This document shows positions 13,219 to 23,894 of a DNA stretch of 64,000 nucleotides, one piece after another. The position numbers and the translations under genes were made by a program. The notes beneath the pieces were generated by a model. The model made no database searches. It worked only from the letters and a program-made list of their open reading frames with translations, and was not told the origin of the DNA. The stretch's first letter is position 1, and every line of letters starts with the position of its first letter. The DNA is from Dipteris shenzhenensis. Taxonomy: Eukaryota > Polypodiophyta > Polypodiopsida > Gleicheniales. The stretch is from NCBI GenBank assembly GCA_047967505.1, contig CM106539.1. The stretch is one strand, 5' to 3'.

Positions 13219-15305
13219 GGTAACTTTTTCACTGGGAAAGTATTCCCAAGTAAGGGTTCATTTGCTGTGCGTACTCCTTCAAATTCATTAGGGGACCATT
13301 CAAGAGGAGGTGGCTCAGATTTTGGGGGAGCTGGCTTGGTAAGATACAACTCGACAATCCTAGTTTGAACTCGTTCGAACTCATTGAAGTGGTCGGCCTT
13401 GGCTTTGTGGCGATATCCTCCTTCAGCTTTCTTACAAGATCTTTTATTATTATTTAACTTTGGAGTTTTAACTTTGGGAAGTACGACTGCCATTAGGGCA
13501 TGCAGAATGGCTAAATCATTGTCAAAGATATGTTCTTCAAATTGAGCATTTTCAGCCTCTGTTTCAAGGGGAAAATCGGAGTCCTTATTATCATTAATAG
13601 CTTGTTCAAGTTCACCATTTCAATCAAGGTCAATCATAAAGAATGGTACCTCTAGATTGATTGGTTCTTCATGTGTGAGTGGAGGATTTATCTGCATGAC
13701 CTTAGCATCAATTTGCGAGAAGATGGGATCTAGTGAATGGCAGTTGTCAATGGTCACCAATGCTTGGATTAAATTGTTGACATTGCTTTGTGTATCTCTC
13801 GCTAAGGCATGTTGTTGCAGGGGTGATAATTTACTTGAGATCGTCGTTGAGGAGGTTTCATCCAACGCTCTAGGCACAATGGGTTTTATTGCTCCTGTCC
13901 CCACATTGACTCTTACTGCGGTGTCACACGATTTTGGATTATCAGTCTTAGTTTCCCAATCAAGAAGGACTGATGCTTCACATAACCAAAGACATCCAAG
14001 CAAGATTTGATAAGATTTCTTGGGGAGATCCAAGATTGTGAATTGAAGAGAAGAGCAAACTCCTGCGACTTTTGTTTACACTCCATTTACTATTTTCAAG
14101 GGCTTTGCACATGAATCATCTGTAAGGCGTAGGTTGAAATTAGCCTTTTGCATTGGTGGGAGATCCCATTCATTATAGAGCTCCTTGGATAAAACATTCA
14201 CACCTGCTCCACCATCCACTATGGCTAGGATTTCATCATATGCTTTATGGATCAAAGACACAATGATATTGCGTTTAACATCTCTCACCCATCCGCACAG
14301 GGATATCTTCTATGTCTTCCATAGGTGGAGGGGGATTTGCTAGTTCAATCCATCCTTTGAAACTCTCCCAAAGATTTGGACAATTACGTAAGAGGATTCT
14401 AATGGGAATTGACATAGGGCAACTTAGAATGCTAGAGAGTGCGACACCTTGGTGGTACATTATGTTGTTGAAACAGAGGCTCAAGTACAGTGTCAATACT
14501 CGGTGAAGCCAAGTCAAGGATTTGATCTTTTGCTTGCTTCTCAGTCTCAAATTGAGCTTGTTTCTTTTGACCCATTGTTGAAGTACATGAAATTGAGCCT
14601 TCTCCACTTCTGCATAAGGGTATGGAGCTTCTTTTATTCGAGGCGCGGGAGCTGATGTGGATGAGCTTAGTTGCTCATTGGGATAGACACTTGTGCTTTC
14701 TTTTAAAGAGGTCTTCGGGATTGAATTGGAATATTAGGACCCTTGGTGGCCTCTTTTTGCTGGCGTGTAATTACATTCACAGGTTGTGAAAGTATGCTTG
14801 TCGGCCCTAGACTTTAATGGTCCACCCCAATAATGCCGATTCAATTTGGGACATCAGGCTTAGCCTTATTTTGTCGTGGGACCTTACTTTTCATGGGACA
14901 ATTCATACAGACATAGCCAATGCTACAATCTCTGCAGAGTGGTTGGAAAGTAGTGGGGCTATCACGATGAGGACACTTTGCGATCCAATGATTCTCTCCA
15001 CAACTGTAGCACTTGATTGGCGCTCGATATGTGTTGGGCCGAACTTGATTCACTTCGATAGGTATTAAACCTTCTACTCCTTCTACATAGTACACTGGGT
15101 ACTTAGCTTCGTACTCAAATTGCGAATCCACTTCCTCGGGTTGAAGTTGTCGTATTGGAACTACCGGAGCAACTGGATTTGGCAATCTTGGATATGGTCG
15201 TGGTGGATTTGGATTCCTGAGTAATTGGGGGATTTGGAAATGGATGGGAATAGGATTCAGTCTTGGACTTGGGGGTGCTTGTGCAAGTGTTGGTTGCATG
15301 TACAC
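13219..15305 (-). pseudogene. Ty3/gypsy zinc knuckle and aspartic protease, decayed
   Basis: Read right to left on the minus strand. A Pro-rich linker (15305-15100) leads to a CCHC-like knuckle at about 14995-15035 (C-Y-S-C-G-E-N-H-W-I-A-K-C, one residue shorter than CX2CX4HX4C). The protease is at 14288-13960: ILAIVDGGAGVNVLS, with the DGGA active-site form also found in the gypsy element at 51.2 kb, then SYQILLGCLWL and VLLDWETK, matching the usual ILLGRPWL segment. An acidic/Pro-rich tail follows to 13200. RT and integrase of this element are missing: the sequence stops abruptly at 13219 against the LINE RT. The type is non-chromoviral (Tat/Athila-like). Confidence 0.75.
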
Positions 15306-15379
15306 TAGGATGGGTGCCAGTTGGTATTATTGAGGTCGGGGTGGGTTGTTGCGCATGTTGAAGATGCAACTATTTTCGT

Positions 15380-16240
15380 CATGTCCATCAATTACGCAGA
15401 TGTGGCACCACAACCTTGGCGGTGGATTGGTTTGTGCAGTGATCCTGGCTCTTAGGATGGATCATTCATTTACTGTATGATTGGCCATGCAATGTGGACA
15501 CCATACATTTTCTCAGCTTGGATAAGTCTAAGCTGGCGATTGAGACATGTGAAGCTTTTGTTCCATGGCGTGCATCATTTTTTCTCTTAGCTTCATGGTC
15601 ATGGCCTCTAGGCAATCTTCATCAGACATTTCTGCAGTGGACTTGGATTTTTCCTTTTTAGAGCGCTTATCTCGTGCACTGGCTCTTCCATCATCACTGC
15701 TACGGTGTCAGAGTTGGTCATGCCATCCTCGATGTTAATGGTTGCCGCATGCGCAACACTAAATGTTTTGTAACTAATCTTTTTCATGTCTTTGCGGATT
15801 TTCTTTCTTAGGCCTGCAATGAACCAAGCCGTGAGGTACTATCATCAGAGTGTGGGTCACATTTAGCAATTAAGCGTTTCATCTTGCCCAGATACGTGCA
15901 TACATCTTCTCGTTGACCTTGTCTGAGCTTGCTTTTAGTTGGAGAGCGGGATCATCTTGTAGTCTCTCCATTTGAAAGCGCCTCTTGAATTCAGTTTGCA
16001 GCATATCCCATATGGCTCTTTCTTCCACTAGGAGGTCTAGGTACCATTTTAAGTCTTCATCAGTTGAGGCCATAGGGAATCACGTAACCTTGGTTTCATT
16101 GGATTGATCTCCTCCAACTCGGCATGCGGTATCGAAATGCTCGAGGAATGTTGTTGGATTACCTCGACCATTGTATTTGAAAAGTTCGAGTTTGCCCAAG
16201 GGATGTCTGCCTTGATTGTTATTGTTGTGGCCAAAATTGT
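15380..16240 (-). pseudogene. Ty3/gypsy gag (Retrotrans_gag-like), decayed
   Basis: Minus-strand gag capsid, read from about 16240 downwards. It contains KLELFKYNGRGNPTTFLEHF, then a segment ending in LKWYLDLLVEERAIWDML, then QTEFKRRFQME and LQDDPALQLKA (16073-15879). Another frame continues with TAWFIAGLRKKIRKDMKK and SYKTFSVAHAA (15840-15730). These match the order of the Retrotrans_gag domain (W-ML-EF-RRF then FI-GL). At least two shifts and several stops break it. The zinc knuckle and protease follow downstream on the same strand. Confidence 0.7.
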
Positions 16241-17241
16241 TGCGAGGGTTAAATAAATTTTGCCATCTGCTTCGAGTTCAAGGTCACCATCATCGTGAAG
16301 GCGATCTGCCATGTCATGTCATGGCAGAGTCAAAGGGATTGGCTGAATTTTAAGGGGGGAATTCAGGGCAGAGGGGTATTGGAGGCATTGGCTAGAGCAT
16401 AGTTGCATGCAAATTTGTCGAGAGGTGGAACGATGCCTGTTTCGCAAGTGCGAGTGTTGAGGTAGGTATATAAGAGAGGTTAGATGCGTTAATGTAGTAG
16501 GGACCATCATGTTAATAATGTGCTTAAGATTGTTCCACGTGAGTGCAGAAATGTGTTGGTGTTCAGACGAATCGTCAATCGGAGGTCATGGTGGAAATTT
16601 ATGAGTGAATTAGTGCGAAAAGGGGCCCACACAAGGGCATGAATTAGCGAGTGCTAGGGATGCCGAAATGGTGTGCAATGGGCTTTAAAAAAGCTCCATA
16701 TTGTGGTGTTTCCATATGTGAAACATCGGTTCAATCGGGGTCCAATTTGGATCCCAAATGGATGAGTTATGGTCTATGAAAGTTGTGGTGAATTAGGGGC
16801 AAAATTAGACCCTTTTTAGGAGGGGGGGATCTTGGGCCTTAAGAGTGGTGTGAATGGCCTTTAGTTTGATGAGCCAACTAACTGATACTAGTTTACTTAC
16901 TCTAAGTGGTTTAGTTAACTAATTGGGTCTAACTAGTTACAATTAGTTGAGCTACTTGTAGTTAAGGCTTATCCAATCTAATCCCAATTAGTATAACCTT
17001 ATCTAACTAAGCTAACCTAACATAGGGAGTTAATCTAACTACAGTTATTTTGGTTTTTTTTTCTTTTTAATAAAGGCAAAAAAATTTGGGAAAATTACGA
17101 AGATTTTTTTAATAAAAACATCCACGAAAAAATTCAATCGGAAAAAAAAAGCCGACAAAAAAAATTTCGGTGAAAAAATTCCGTTAAAAATTTTTCTTCA
17201 AAAATTTTCTGTCGAAAAAATTTCGGCAGGGCGTCGATAGA
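16241..17241. other. Leader/LTR-like AT-rich region upstream of minus-strand gag
   Basis: No coding motif is seen. The stretch 16870-17045 is built from short ACTAATT/ACTAGTT-like words, and 17040-17230 is full of A/T runs with TTCGG and CGAAA words. On the minus strand it lies just upstream of gag, where a 5' leader or LTR would be. No LTR pair or primer binding site was found, so the assignment is by position only. Confidence 0.35.
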
Positions 17242-17895
17242 GTGCCACCGCCACCGTGGGTGGTGGTGGAGAGGGGGGGTGGGAGGGATGGAGGGGGAAG
17301 GGGAGAGGGGGGTGGAAGGGGAAGGGAGGAAGGAGGGGGAGGGAAGGGGGGTTGGAGAGGGGGGGGGGGATGGGGTAGTGGTGGTGGTGGAGGGGGGCGT
17401 GGAGGGGGATGGGAGGTGGTGGTGTAGGGAGGGAGGGGGGGAGGGGGGTTTGAGGGTGGGGGGGGTTTTGTGGAGGGAGGGGGGTGGAAGGGGGGGTTTG
17501 TGGAAGGTGCGGGTGGGTGGGTGGAGGAGGAGGGGGGGGGGGGTTTAGAAGAGGGGGGGTGGAAGGGGGGGTGGTGGGTGGAGGAGAGAGGGAGCGGGGA
17601 GGTGGTGGAAGGGGGCGAGGGGGGGGTGGAAGGGGGGGGTGGTGGAGGAGGGGGAAGGTGGAGGGGGGGGTGGAGGGGGGAAGGGGGGAAGGGGGGGGGG
17701 TCAAGGGGGGGGTGGAGAGAGGGAGGGGGTGGAGGGGGGGAGAAGGTGGAAGGGGGTTGGAGAGGGAAGGAGGGGTGGAGAGAGGGGGGGGAATGGAGGG
17801 GGCCCACGGGAAGGAGGGGGGGTGGAGAGGGAGGGGGGGGGGAGGGGAAGGGTGGTGGGGTCGGGTGGAGATGGAAGGAGGGGGGGGATGGAAAC
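17242..17895 (+). repeat. Purine tract, about 650 bp of GGGA/GGTGG words
   Basis: The plus strand is almost only G with some A and T (GGAGGGG, GGTGGTGG, GGGGGGG) and the minus strand is a C-rich tract. Runs of four to nine G at close spacing are frequent, so G-quadruplex or triplex formation is likely. Long open frames across it (poly-Pro or poly-Gly/Arg) are composition artefacts. A similar composition recurs at 58.8-59.9 kb. Confidence 0.9.
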
Positions 17896-17929
17896 TTGGC
17901 AGACGGGAAAACTTTGACGGAAATTCAAA

Positions 17930-18720
17930 GGGAGGAGGAGATGATCACCTACAATGCTCTCCCAAGTCTTTCTCGATGTAACAAGATTATTGAGGGCAAA
18001 TAGACGGTGGGTGGGTGGATGGCTAGGTTATCACTGCGAGAAGGGCTCGAAATAACTCACCGATGAGGATGGGAGTAGGGTGGTGGTCAATGGAGAGGGA
18101 GGAGGGTCTTGCATAGGGCTCGGAATGGGGAAGAGAATGGAGGCTAGATGTGGAAGAAGAAGAATGAGGGAGTGGAGTGGGTTTTTATAGGAATGCGTTT
18201 AGGATTAGGGTTAAACCCTAAACTCTTCCCGAGCCCTAACTTTTCATGTGGTTAGCTAGGATTGCTCTTCTATAAAATGGTGCAATGTTTGAAATTATGA
18301 GCTCTATGGATTGGTGTCCATTACATATCGTGATTTGTTCTTCAAGTGGCTTATTTTAAAGAAATAAAGAAAATTTTTTAAGGTAGTAACCTAAGGTTGA
18401 TGCTTGGGTTGATATGTTTGGCTAGAGTTGGGAAAAATTTTTAGTCTCCTTGCCCTTGTATGCTAGTCTCCTTGGCAATGGTGCCAAATGTTGGCTCTTT
18501 CCCATGGCTTCCATAAGAAGAGCAGGGTATTCTCAGTATGCAACGTTTCGAGGTTTTTTGTTACCTACAGATATATCGGTGTCATCGTTTGTAGTATAAG
18601 TGTAGCTTAGGACCTCAGGTCATATTCCAGTGAGAGACGTAGGCTTAAGTGTGGTAAGCAAACATAGTGCAAGCATGTGTGAAAGGAACGTGCATCATCA
18701 TGATTGGGATAATAAAGGCT
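17930..18720. other. Gene-free spacer with a telo-box palindrome
   Basis: No gene is recognised. At 18205-18221 the sequence ttagggttaaaccctaa joins a TTTAGGG-type motif head to head with its complement. The AAACCCTAA half is the plant telo-box known from promoters. Whether it is regulatory here is unknown. Confidence 0.4.
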
Positions 18721-18724
18721 TTCG

Positions 18725-18960
18725 CCTTCATTGGGGGTTGAAGGGTTTAGGAAGAGTTTTAAGGGTTAGAGGGAGGTTTAGGGTTCAGAAGGAGTTTCCA
18801 AGGTTTAGAAGAGGGTCTAGGGTTTAGAAGAGGTTCTAGGGTTCAGAAGGGGTTTAAGGGCTAGGAGGATCCAAGATTCAGGGTAGAGTACATGGCGGAG
18901 AACTCATCTCCCTCGTAGATTATGGAGGTCAAGGGTTGAGAGACTAAGGGTTTAGGGGAG
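18725..18960 (+). repeat. Degenerate telomere-like repeats
   Basis: Words such as agggtttagg, agggttag, tttagggttcag, agggtttagaag and ctagggttcag recur every 12-25 bases. They resemble degenerated plant telomere repeats (TTTAGGG) mixed with AGAAG spacers. They are not a clean array. Confidence 0.5.
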
Positions 18961-18989
18961 CATAGGAGTGGGAGAGGAAGAAGGTGTAA

Positions 18990-19110
18990 GGGCATAGGGG
19001 AGGAGGAGAGAGAGGAGAGGGGGGAGGATAGGGAGGAGGAGGAGGAGGGAGGAGAAGGGAGGAGAAGGGGGGAGGAGAAGGGAGGAGAAGGGAGGAGGAG
19101 AGGGGTTACA
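18990..19110 (+). repeat. GGAGGA-type purine run
   Basis: About 120 bp made almost only of G and A in GGAGGA and GAAGG words. It runs directly into the 83-bp duplication. The open frame on the minus strand is a Pro/Leu composition artefact. Confidence 0.8.
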
Positions 19111-19276
19111 AGGAGGGAGGGGTTGCAAGGTTGGGGGAGAGGGAAGGAGGAGTTGCAAGGTTAGAGCATGCTTTTCGATGTGGAGTGTAAGGAAGGAGGG
19201 AGGGGTTGCAAGGTTGGGGGAGAGGGAAGGAGGAGTTGCAAGGTTAGAGCATGCTTTTCGACGTGGAGTGTAAGGA
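19111..19276 (+). repeat. 83-bp tandem duplication
   Basis: The unit beginning aggagggaggggttgcaagg at 19111 is repeated at 19194. I find a single difference (gat versus gac near 19178/19261), so the duplication is recent compared with the surroundings. Confidence 0.9.
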
Positions 19277-19397
19277 AGCATGGACACTTGGAGACAATTG
19301 CTTGGAATACCAAAGTAGAACTCAATACAATGCCCCAAAGAGTGTGGGCTTCATTCCATTATGGGGTATTTATACAAGTTGGAGAGCTTCTCTCTCT

Positions 19398-19630
19398 GCA
19401 TGTAGGAATTGTAAGAAATTCTCTCTCTACGTGTAGAACTTGCATCTAGAAGTTGCATGTAGGAGTTGCAAGTTACATGTAGGAGTTGCATATTGGATGT
19501 AGGAGTTACATATAGAACTCGCATGTAGAACATGCATGTAGGAATCGCATGTTCCTGAGCTGCATGTAGAAACTACATGTAGGAATGGAATGTAGAACTT
19601 GCATGTAGAACATGCAAGTTGGATTCCTAA
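19398..19630 (+). repeat. Minisatellite of gcatgtaggagtt-like units
   Basis: Variants of gcatgtaggagtt and gcatgtagaactt alternate about a dozen times with a period near 13 bases. Some units pair with their own complement (gcatgt/acatgc), so the single strand can fold. Confidence 0.75.
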
Positions 19631-19885
19631 GAAGGATCATTCCAAGCCTTATGCAAGTACATAAGTAGAGCTTTACTGCTACTCTACATACACATTCTAT
19701 GCTACCTGAGTCCATGTTGGCACAGAGACAACATCGAGCACTTGCCATGAGACAGTTGGCTTTGAAATATTGGAAATATAGTTTGATCAGTTGGTTAGTT
19801 GTATCACCAAGGAGCAAATGGCATGATGCGACATTAGGTCTTACTACTTGAGTGAGCAATAGTACTCACTAATTCGCATACTAGG

Positions 19886-20530
19886 ACTACTATAGGTCAC
19901 TTTAGTGGTGAGCTGATAGCTCAAAAAAATCCACAAGTAGGCTTGTGGTAGAGTATTTTTCTTTGAGAGCACGTGCTTGGGGTGTTGAATGTGACATTTG
20001 CTAGAGGACAAGTCATTCCACAACATCACATGCCTCTTCAACCAAGCCAACCATGGGGAGCGTTCCAAAGATGGTTCTTGGATCACATGAGTCCTTTCAA
20101 GAACATGGCATAGTTTATATATAGTTTACTACTATAGGTCACTTTAGTGGTGAGCTGATAGCTTAAAAAAAGCCACAAGTAGTCTTGTGGTAGAGTATTC
20201 TTCTTTGAGAGCACGTACTTGGGATGTTGAATGTGACATTGGGTCTTGCTACCTGAGTGAGCAATAGTACTCACTAAGGCACGTACTAGGACTACTATAG
20301 GTCACTTTAGTCGTGAGATGATAGCTCAAAAAATTCCACAAGTAGGCTTGTGCTAGAGTATTCTTCTTTGAGAGCATGTGCTTGGGGTGTTGAAAGTGAC
20401 ATTTGCCAGAGGACAAGTCATTCCACAACATCATATGCCCTCTTCAACCAAGCCAACCATGGGGAGCATTCCAAAGATGGTTCTTAGATCACATGAGTCC
20501 TTCAAGAACATGGCATAGTTTACATAGAAC
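19886..20530 (+). repeat. Three partial copies of a gypsy integrase segment
   Basis: The block starting actactataggtcacttt occurs at 19886, 20128 and 20291. Copies one and three continue through gaggacaagtcattcc and ccaaccatggggagc to about 20115 and 20525. Copy two is shorter, about 120 bp. The copies differ by point changes. The segment corresponds to the stretch just before the integrase core of a gypsy element, whose core follows only the last copy. Confidence 0.75.
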
Positions 20531-20718
20531 AAGTATATCATTGTGGCCATGGATTATGCTACCAAGTGGGTTGAGGAAAAGGACCTATACGATAACTCGA
20601 TTTGGAGTACAACCAAGTTTCTATTTGAAAACATCATTTGCAAGTATGGCTATCTAATGGAGTTTGCCATGACCAAGTATGGCTATCCAATGGAGTTTGT
20701 CATGACCAAGATACACAC
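20440..20718 (+). pseudogene. Ty3/gypsy integrase core fragment
   Basis: The frame reads NKYIIVAMDYATKWVEE then STTKFLFENIICKYGY, matching the start of the gypsy integrase catalytic core: the first Asp region, then the stretch before the second Asp. A short duplication of aagtatggctat at 20642/20676 follows and the core ends at 20718. The second Asp and catalytic Glu are missing. It is on the plus strand, opposite to the gag-protease fragment at 13-16 kb, so the two are not one intact element. Confidence 0.7.
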
Positions 20719-21265
20719 TTAATGAATTGGCTATTTCTATAGGAATTCCCTCTTAAGAGATTAGTCAAGCAAGGATGTCCACTTACACTTTTATTATTTG
20801 CCATTGTTATCGAACCACTACTATGCCAAATTGATTACATATATAATCAAGGAGTGTTGAGAGGATTGCCATCGCTGGATGGATCTATATTGTGCTCACA
20901 ATTTTGTGTAGATGATAACACTAGTATACTTCAAGTTGAAGAAGATGGTGTAGAAAATCTGCTGAAGATACATGAGAACTTTGCTTTGGTCTCAGATTCA
21001 AGTTTCAACATGACTTAGAATCATTGAAGTATAGGAATGCTATGGTTTTTAACGACAAGCCCAGAGTGTGGCTTCAGCAGGAGGACATTTATGTAGATGT
21101 AATTAGCCTTGTAATTTTTTTAGGAAGGAGGCATTAGTCCTATTCCTTCGTCGCTAAGATCATTTCAGATAGTTAACCTCTGTTGAGATAGTCTCTCATA
21201 TTGCACTCTCTTTCTTTTTGCTATTACTAATATAAAATTTGACCTTTCCCTCCCCAAAAGAAAAA
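20719..21265 (+). pseudogene. LINE RT, second half, and 3' end
   Basis: RT motifs LKRLVKQGCPLTLLLFAIVIEPLL (20750-20822) and the altered active site FCVDDN, where the family has FADDT, at about 20902 are visible. The segment VENLLKIHENFALVSDS matches the region after the active site. From 21110 to 21265 the sequence turns into a typical plant LINE 3' end (ctattactaatataaaatttgacc). The start joins in reading frame to the RT half that stops at 13218, and both breakpoints carry ttaatg. Confidence 0.7.
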
Positions 21266-21780
21266 CATTGCGGTCAATGTGTGCATTGTGTGTTATCCAT
21301 GAACCGATTGGTTGGGCATCTCATTTGATTTTCAGCCCATCAACTTTGTTGCACATAAAGTTTTAGGGGGAATTCCTACACAGAGATAATCTTAACGGTG
21401 GCAAAGGTAGCAAAAGGTAAGGAATACACTAAATCCACCACAAGTGGAAAAAGGATCAAACGCTTGCATCGTAGCTCGAGCTTTTAATGCTTAGAGGCTT
21501 CATTGTCAGAGCCATTTTACAGCATGTCAAGGAAGTAGACTTGTACGTTTTGTACATCTTCAAAAGTATTTATTTTGCTTTCTTTTTCAATTTCCACTGA
21601 ATTAAAATTTTAAAAATTTGGAAAAAGATAGCATAGAGCATCCTTTAGATGCACACACTAAAACCACAATTCGAGAACAAGTCGTGATAGAGATTGCAGT
21701 AGATGAACAGGGGGAGGAGTGGGAAGTGCCTACATGCTAGCAACATGAAGAGTTGTAAAACCAAGTTAAAGACCTAAAAA
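21266..21780 (+). other. Spacer or leader before gypsy gag
   Basis: No domain is recognised. The region immediately precedes plus-strand gag and may be its 5' leader. No LTR or primer binding site was recognised. Confidence 0.35.
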
Positions 21781-22750
21781 AATAAATCCACTCTTTCTTT
21801 AACTCTTTAGACTCAAAAGAAACTCAAGTGATTAGGCTAGTTGAGATGATGGAGAAGGGTAGACAGCAAATGGCACAGTCACTTGTGACATTAGATTCTA
21901 GCACCACTTCCACATCCAAGGAAGTGCGAATGGTCTTGAAAGGGGAAACACTACCTTCTCATGAAACTATGCATAAAGAAACGTCAACTAGAGACCTATT
22001 CTTAAAGACATGAGGACCCCATAGTTTAATGGCAAGGAGAAGGATGAAATAAAGATACAATCTATACCTTCTTATAAAAATGGCAGGACTTGTAGAGGCT
22101 TAAAAATACTCCAGTCGAGTATCAGGTTCTTGAGGCGAGTCTATCATTGGGTCCTAAAGCCTTAAATGGTAGCGGATGAGTCTCAAGGAAAACAAGATGG
22201 TTCCTGAAGACAGGGCTCAATTTGAGGCCATATTTTTGAAAGAGTTCCTTCCTGACAATGAGTTGGAGAGAAATTGCATTGATTGGGATAAGGTGAGGCA
22301 AGGAGGAAAACCCCTGCTCACCTACATCGCGGAGTATTGCAAAATCATCCTTACCTCCAAGGGATTTATGACTTTCACAAAACAAGAGGGTTTATATGGG
22401 GGTTAGAGAAACACTTCAAAAGAGAAGTGAAAATAAGTGCACCCAAGATTCTAGAAGAGGCAATTAAATTTGCTTTAATCTATGAGGACCGTACATACTT
22501 GGATAGCACAACAAATCCCATCGAGATGGAGCCCTAAGTCTAAGGAAACTGGCACTTCAAGACCATTTAAGAAAGGCAAGAGAAAATTGCCATTTGCAAA
22601 GGATAAAATGCCACCTTTAAGAAAAGATAGTGAGGGGAACTAGATTGAGCCAAGAGGAATTTGAGAAAGCAAAGAAAGAAAATTTATGTTTCAATTGTTT
22701 GTCACCTAGCCACTCCCAATGGAACTGTCCAAAACTCAAAAAGAAATAGG
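21780..22750 (+). pseudogene. Ty3/gypsy gag with CCHC knuckle, decayed
   Basis: The gag capsid of a chromovirus-like gypsy element. A polar N-terminal part (21828-22013) is followed by AQFEAIFLKEFLPDNE (22212 on), KGFMTFTKQEG and a helical stretch to 22537. The zinc knuckle at 22685-22735 is intact in pattern: C-F-N-C-L-S-P-S-H-S-Q-W-N-C fits CX2CX4HX4C. Shifts and stops separate the pieces. Protease and RT of the same element follow in order on the same strand. Confidence 0.75.
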
Positions 22751-22899
22751 AGATGATAAAGATAAGGCTCTTGCGAAGGGAAAAAGAGAAACAATTCCAT
22801 ACGGTGCAAACAGTCTCACTATTAGGCAATGAAAAGTATAAATTAGTAGAGGTGTTGCATGAGGACAGCACACATATGTGTTGCTTGCCAACATCCAAG

Positions 22900-23560
22900 T
22901 GGAAGTCAATTTTTGGCCTGCATGAGCTAGTGAAAATGCATGGATTTGTAAATAGAGAATGGGCTAAAGTTATGATAGATGACTCGGCTAGCCATAACTT
23001 TGTAAATTATGCTCTTGTCAAGAATCTCAAACTTCCCCAATAACCCAATGCTCATAACTATGTCGTCTCCAGGATGCAAGGAGAGGACAAAAAGATATGT
23101 GACACAATGCTGACCAATATAAAAATCAAGATCCAATGTTATAAAGATACGCTTGATTTCAAAATATGAACATGGATAGAGCAGACATAGTTCTAGGGAG
23201 AGAGTGCTTATGGGCATTAGGGCATTCAGTGAAATCGATTATCAACAAAACTCATTGGAATTTTAGAAGGAAGGTAAAATTATTGTTATTCAAGGTGAAC
23301 ATAATTCCCATTGATTTGTTCTTTTGAGCTCCAAAAAATTGTAAATAAACAGTCTTGTGATGTATGTATGGTGTGGTGTCGATCTCTTGTACATAAAGAC
23401 TCTGCTTTGGAAATGAAGAAATAGGCTTTCTTTCCATTTGTGTGTCATGAAGGTGATTATAAAAGTGATTTTGAGGAATTGCTTGAAAAGTATAAAGATG
23501 TCTTTCCTATTGATTTGCCTAGTGGTTTGCCTACTGAGAGAGGTGATATTTGATCATACA
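22900..23560 (+). pseudogene. Ty3/gypsy aspartic protease and linker, decayed
   Basis: The active-site region reads KVMIDDSASHNFVNYALVKNL (about 22968 on), which corresponds to LIDSGATHNFI in intact members. The Gly of the D-S-G motif is lost. A segment with the ILGRECLW-like end appears in another frame near 23190. The linker before RT includes LLEKYKDVFPIDLPSGLP (23480-23530). The frame is broken by stops at 23041 and around 23165. A foreign insertion starts soon after 23560. Confidence 0.65.
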
Positions 23561-23564
23561 GTAG

Positions 23565-23826
23565 GTCCCCCACGATGAAATTTAGTGTATTAATTACTCT
23601 CTTGGGGTGCAAGGCACGATTAACCTTTTGCAAGGAAAGACTGATGGAAATATTACAGTTTGTCATGAAGCTTCTAGTTGCCTCCGTTTGGAAGCATCTC
23701 GCTTCTTCCTTCACCATGACTTCTCCTCTATAAATCTCTATCATCCCTTTCCTCTTTCTTTCCCTTCATCTCTCACACTTCCTCTCAACTTCTCTCATAG
23801 GCCCACCTCCTGCAGACCTTAATACA

Positions 23827-23858
<32 letters not shown>

Positions 23859-23863
23859 CCTCC

Positions 23864-23894
<31 letters not shown>

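Noticed and set aside
14200-14270. DGGA in the gypsy protease taken as a lost active site
   Set aside because: The same DGGA form is found in the separate gypsy family at 51.26 kb, so it is more likely a normal variant of D(S/T)GA in these lineages.
17184-18003. Proline-rich and glycine-rich open frames of up to 207 codons
   Set aside because: Same composition artefact of the purine tract. No codon structure or conserved residues.
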